The notes under the pieces were generated by a model that searched no databases, was not told the origin of the DNA, and saw nothing but the letters and a program-made list of their open reading frames with translations. From assembly GCA_903872505.1 (NCBI GenBank), contig CAIQKV010000086.1:1-64000 (forward strand): a stretch of DNA of 64,000 nucleotides. Direction: 5' to 3'. The position numbers were made by a program, and so were the translations under genes. This document shows, in pieces, positions 61,068 to 64,000 of this stretch. How positions within the stretch are numbered: the first letter of the stretch is position 1; each line of letters starts with the position of its first letter. Source of the DNA: an uncultured Opitutia bacterium (GTDB lineage: Bacteria; Verrucomicrobiota; Verrucomicrobiia; Opitutales; Opitutaceae).

Positions 61068-62024
61068 ATGTGGACCTGGGCTGAATTCACTGCGGATCAC
61101 GCCGTGCGGCTGGCCGGCCTCGACGCTGCCCGGGGCGCGGGCGCCGCGCTGCACTTCTTTGTCTACGATCTCCAAAAGATCGTGGTGCTCATCGCGATCG
61201 TGGCCTTTCTCATGGCCCTCGTGCGCGGCGCGCTGCCGCTGGCACGCATCCGCGCGCGCCTCGACCGGCCCGGCGGCCGGCTGCTCGGCTACCCGGCCGC
61301 GGCCGCCTTCGGCGCCCTCACCCCGTTCTGCTCCTGCTCCTCGGTGCCCATCTTCCTGGGCTTTGTGCAGGCGCGCTTTCCCATCGGCGTCGCCTTCGCG
61401 TTCCTCATCACTTCGCCCCTCGTCAACGAGATCGCCGTCGCCCTCATGGCCGCCACATTCGGCTGGAAGCTCGCGGTCATCTACACGGCCGCCGGCGTCG
61501 GCCTCGGCATCGTCGGCGGACTCGTCCTCACCCTGCTTCACGCTGAACGCTGGCTGGTGCCCGGGGCGGTCGCCCCGGCCGGCGAGGACGCGGAGGCTCC
61601 GCCCGTAGGCTGGCGCGCCCGGTTGCGTGATGCCGCCGGGACGAGCGGGTTTATCCTGCGCAAGATTTTCCCGTGGCTGCTTGTCGCCCTGGTGCTCGGC
61701 GCGGGCCTGCACGGCTTCGTCCCCGAGGGATTCTTTGCGCGCATCTTCGCCGGCACGGGCGCCTGGTCGGTGCCGCTGGCCTCGCTCGTGGGCCTGCCCC
61801 TCTACGTCAGCGCCAATGCCACCGTCCCACTGCTCGAGGCCTTGGTGACCAAGGGAGTGCCGCTGGGCACGGCGCTCGCCTTCCTGCTCTCCGCAGTCGG
61901 CGTCTCGCTGCCCGAGTTGGTGATGCTGCGCAGCGTGATGTCCGTGCGCCTGCTGGTCGTCTTCTCCGCCGTCGTCCTGGTCGGGACGACGCTGATCGGT
62001 TGGTTGCTCAATGCCTTCTACTGA
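61068..62024 (+). CDS. DUF318-type permease (ArsP/SO_0444 group)
   Basis: 318 residues with about eight membrane segments. The conserved metal/thiol-like motif TPFCSCSSVPIF (Cys88, Cys90) and the repeat-like second-half LPLYVSANATVPLLEALV are diagnostic of the DUF318 permease family, some members of which export organoarsenicals (ArsP) or are linked to selenite or sulfur stress. Substrate not predictable here. It follows the PLP enzyme by 140 bases. Confidence 0.85.
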   Translation: MWTWAEFTADHAVRLAGLDAARGAGAALHFFVYDLQKIVVLIAIVAFLMALVRGALPLARIRARLDRPGGRLLGYPAAAAFGALTPFCSCSSVPIFLGFVQARFPIGVAFAFLITSPLVNEIAVALMAATFGWKLAVIYTAAGVGLGIVGGLVLTLLHAERWLVPGAVAPAGEDAEAPPVGWRARLRDAAGTSGFILRKIFPWLLVALVLGAGLHGFVPEGFFARIFAGTGAWSVPLASLVGLPLYVSANATVPLLEALVTKGVPLGTALAFLLSAVGVSLPELVMLRSVMSVRLLVVFSAVVLVGTTLIGWLLNAFY

Positions 62025-62139
62025 TCCCCCCCAGGGGGTTTCCCGTCGCTTTTTTCCGGCCGGCCGCCATGATTTTCCAACAGGAAACCATCGGCCTGGC
62101 CTCCGATTGTCCCCTCGGATTTTTCCCGCCCCTCCTCCC

Positions 62140-62790
62140 ATGAAACCCCGCGCCAGATTTCTCGCCACCTTGGCCCTCACCGCCGCCCTTGCCACCTTGG
62201 GGGCCGCGGCCGACGGCGGACCCGCGCTGAAGGCCCGCTTCGTCAACGATGACACCCCCGAGGTCGCCACAGTCCGCCGCGTGGGCGAGGACGCCATTAA
62301 CCGCCTGGCCGTCACGCTGGTTCGTGAAGTCGCCGCCGCCCTCGCCAAGGACAGTCCGGAGGCGGCCGTCGATGTCTGCCACCTGAAATCCCTGACCCTC
62401 TCCCATGGCACCGTGGCTGGGCTGCCGCGCATCACCGCCGTGAAGCGCACCAGCCTCAAGGTCTGCAACCCGGCCAACGCCCCCGACGCCGCTGACCAAC
62501 TCGCCCTCGATCTCATCCGCTCACAGATGGAAAATGGCGATGCGCCCTCCGCCTTGCTGGTCCAGCGGGTCGAGTTCCCGTCCGCACCGCCGGAATGGCG
62601 CGTGTACAAGCCGCTCGGCGCCACCGCCAATTGCCTTGTGTGCCACGGCGACCCCGCCGAGCAATCGCCCGCGCTGCGCGCCAAGCTCAATGCGCTCTAT
62701 CCGGCCAACCAGGCCATCGGCTACGCCGCCCACGAGTGGCGCGGCCTGATCCGCGTCACCGTGGCGGACGCCCCGGCCGGGAAGCCCTGA
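62140..62790 (+). CDS. DUF3365 (Tll0287-like) secreted haem-motif protein
   Basis: 216 residues with a signal peptide (ATLALTAALATLGAAADG). The DUF3365 sensor-like domain carries one c-type haem motif, CLVCHG (Cys165-Cys168-His169), with a second Cys-His pair near residues 80-81 (DVCHL). The closing IRVTVAD strand is conserved in family members. It probably holds a haem in the periplasm; role in redox sensing or electron transfer is inferred. Paralogous to the next gene. Confidence 0.88.
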   Translation: MKPRARFLATLALTAALATLGAAADGGPALKARFVNDDTPEVATVRRVGEDAINRLAVTLVREVAAALAKDSPEAAVDVCHLKSLTLSHGTVAGLPRITAVKRTSLKVCNPANAPDAADQLALDLIRSQMENGDAPSALLVQRVEFPSAPPEWRVYKPLGATANCLVCHGDPAEQSPALRAKLNALYPANQAIGYAAHEWRGLIRVTVADAPAGKP

Positions 62791-62904
62791 GGTTCGGGGC
62801 GGCCGGCGGCGCCACACCCAAGCCGGGTGGCGGAGGGGCTAATAATGCCCATTACTTGGCAAAGGATGCGCAGGGATTGGGTTTTCTATTCGGCTGATCC
62901 GAGG

Positions 62905-62910
62905 TATACT
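62905..62910 (+). promoter_or_regulatory. Possible -10 element for second DUF3365 gene
   Basis: TATACT, five of six matches to the sigma-70 -10 consensus, 27 bases upstream of ATG 62938. No good -35 is found at 16-18 bases, so it is a weak call. Confidence 0.3.
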
Positions 62911-62937
62911 AAGCGCAGCCAACCCACCCCTTCACTT

Positions 62938-63591
62938 ATGAAACCCGCGCACATCTTCACCGTGCTCAGCATGACCGGCGCGCTGCTCACCGGAGCCGCG
63001 CTGCCCTTGCCCGCCAAGGCTCAGGAAGCGCCCCGCGCCGTGTTCGTCACCCCCGCCACCCCCGCGGAGAAAGAAATTCAGAGTGCCGGCGACTATGCCA
63101 TCGACCGCCTGATGCTCACGATGATGAACGAGGTGAAAATGGCCCTCGACTCGGGCACGCCGCAGGAAGCCGTGGATATGTGCCACCTGACGGGCCTGGC
63201 CACCAGCGGCGCCATTCCCGGACTGCCGCGGGTTAATGCCGTCAAGTTCACCAGCCTGAAAATCCGCACCGCCTCCAATACACCCGATCCCGCCGACAAG
63301 CTCGCGCTCGACTACTTCGGCCAGGTCCCGGTGGCGGGCGCGGCGCAATCCCATTCCCTCGTCCAGCGCATTGACACGCCCAACGGCGATCCGGAGTGGC
63401 GGGTGTACAAGCCCGTGGCCGTCACCTCCAAGTGCCTGATCTGCCATGGCAATCCCGCGGACCAGTCCCCCGCCCTGCGCGGCAAGCTCAAGGCGATCTT
63501 CCCCGAGGATCAGGCGCTCGGCTACAAAATCGGCGAATGGCGCGGGGTCATCCGCGTCACCGTGGGGGAAACCCCGACCTCGCTCCCGTGA
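62938..63591 (+). CDS. DUF3365 secreted haem-motif protein, paralogue
   Basis: 217 residues, signal peptide (LLTGAALPLPAKA). Haem motif CLICHG (Cys166-Cys169-His170), Cys-His pair at 82-83 (DMCHL) and the same PEWRVYKPV, SPALRGKL and EWRGVIRVTVG segments as the preceding gene. The two are clear paralogues, but sequence outside the motifs has diverged substantially, so the duplication is not recent. Ends facing a PrmB-like methyltransferase gene. Confidence 0.88.
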   Translation: MKPAHIFTVLSMTGALLTGAALPLPAKAQEAPRAVFVTPATPAEKEIQSAGDYAIDRLMLTMMNEVKMALDSGTPQEAVDMCHLTGLATSGAIPGLPRVNAVKFTSLKIRTASNTPDPADKLALDYFGQVPVAGAAQSHSLVQRIDTPNGDPEWRVYKPVAVTSKCLICHGNPADQSPALRGKLKAIFPEDQALGYKIGEWRGVIRVTVGETPTSLP

Positions 63592-63610
63592 GGTGAAAGA
63601 CCGGCCGCGG

Positions 63611-63635
63611 GTTGACAACGTAATGCGTTGTCAAC
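63611..63635. repeat. 5-nt-loop intergenic hairpin H3
   Basis: Perfect 10-bp arms GTTGACAACG and CGTTGTCAAC around TAATG, followed by GGGCC. Located 19 bases after the DUF3365 stop, between convergent genes. Confidence 0.7.
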
Positions 63636-63645
63636 GGGCCCGGCC

Positions 63646-64000
63646 TCAGCCGCGCCAGGACTTCAGCCGCGCGGCGTGGATCACGCCCACGCAGTCCGCG
63701 CCGTCCGCGGTGTGGAGCCAGTGCGGCTCGAGCGCCGCAAATTCCCGGTCCATCGCCGCGCGCAGTCCGCCCACCTCGATCAGCACGATCCCCGCGGGCG
63801 TGAGCCGCGTGCGCGCCTCGCGCAGCAGCCGGCGGATGATGTCGAGCCCGTCGCGGCCGCCGTCGAGCGCCAGCCGCGGCTCCCGCTGGAACTCCGCCGG
63901 CAGGGCGTCACAGTGCGCGCTCGGCTCGTAGGGCGGATTGCTGAGGATCACGTCGTACTTCGCCGCGGGCACGACCGCGAACACGTCGCTGCGGTGCAGC
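63646..64000 (-). CDS. PrmB-like glutamine methyltransferase, 5' end cut by window
   Basis: At least 118 residues; the N-terminal part lies beyond the window edge. The catalytic motif SNPPYEP near the start of the visible part, followed by LPAEFQREPRLALDGGRDGL and VLIEVGG, is that of class I methyltransferases acting on GGQ-like glutamines. The LPAEFxxEP segment is closer to PrmB (ribosomal protein L3 modifier) than to PrmC as I recall them. Confidence 0.75.
   Translation of the reverse strand, partial: LHRSDVFAVVPAAKYDVILSNPPYEPSAHCDALPAEFQREPRLALDGGRDGLDIIRRLLREARTRLTPAGIVLIEVGGLRAAMDREFAALEPHWLHTADGADCVGVIHAARLKSWRG

Noticed and set aside
62026-62045. CCCCC/GGGGG terminator after the DUF318 permease
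   Set aside because: Arms are adjacent with a one-base centre, too short a loop for a hairpin, and the T-run is weak.
1-64000. CRISPR arrays, tRNA or rRNA genes
   Set aside because: No regularly spaced direct repeats, cloverleaf sequence or rRNA-like segment was recognised by reading.

Overview
This 64 kb window (high GC, except for the first ~144 bases and a patch around 34.1-34.3 kb) looks like a chromosomal segment of a Verrucomicrobiota bacterium, most likely Opitutaceae-like. This is inferred from gene content and style: many secreted proteins with signal peptides, type IV-like prepilins, glycoside hydrolases, DUF1761, YSC84/SYLF and DUF3365 proteins, and start codons preceded by C/T-rich leaders instead of Shine-Dalgarno sequences. 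No rRNA, tRNA, CRISPR array, insertion sequence or phage gene was seen. It is mostly ordinary chromosome with several small unusual loci.

Layout. 0.2-10.4 kb: a minus-strand run with a carbohydrate flavour: Spy-like protein and its terminator; a tightly coupled set (BaiN/YhiN flavoprotein, secreted glycosidase-like protein, methyltransferase, GH36 alpha-galactosidase); aldo/keto reductase; anchored solute-binding protein; TPR partner. 10.5-17.6 kb: a deletion scar of an ABC transporter operon, a small metallopeptidase, YSC84, glyoxalase-fold protein, pncC, xth, DUF1761, a fungal STR2-like cystathionine gamma-synthase, DUF167 and a GT-C-like membrane protein. 17.7-23.0 kb: YcfL-like lipoprotein and a marR-adaptor-RND efflux operon with a palindromic operator. 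23.1-29.8 kb: glpK and three consecutive secreted proteins combining Sel1 modules, very long Ala-rich coiled coils and C-terminal LysM domains. 29.8-45.2 kb: folding and housekeeping genes (thioredoxin-like, PAP2 phosphatase, cyclophilin with a TPM-like tail, M20 amidohydrolase, prepilin, FKBP, GH20 hexosaminidase, YgjP, phosphodiesterase, aldo/keto reductase, membrane methyltransferase, CtBP-like dehydrogenase, Y-family polymerase, MDR dehydrogenase). 45.2-52.6 kb: rpmH-rnpA-yidD-yidC, yebC, metX-metW and a class V PLP enzyme. 52.6-59.5 kb: ArsR regulator facing a DUF2892-TolC-adaptor-RND-rhodanese-DUF2892 operon. 59.6-64.0 kb: another Cys/Met-metabolism PLP enzyme, a permease, two DUF3365 haem-motif proteins, and a PrmB-like methyltransferase cut by the window edge.

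How genes work together. Sulfur chemistry recurs: metX/metW make activated homoserine, the STR2-like enzyme and the second gamma-family enzyme can use or break sulfur amino acids, and the ArsR/rhodanese/DUF2892/RND operon looks like a reactive-sulfur-responsive efflux locus. Two independent RND systems have their own regulators and operators. The most novel-looking loci are the Sel1/coiled-coil/LysM cluster, whose first start codon lies inside a perfect 10-bp inverted repeat, and a family of five intergenic hairpins sharing a 5-nt A/T loop and GGGC flank but with different stems.
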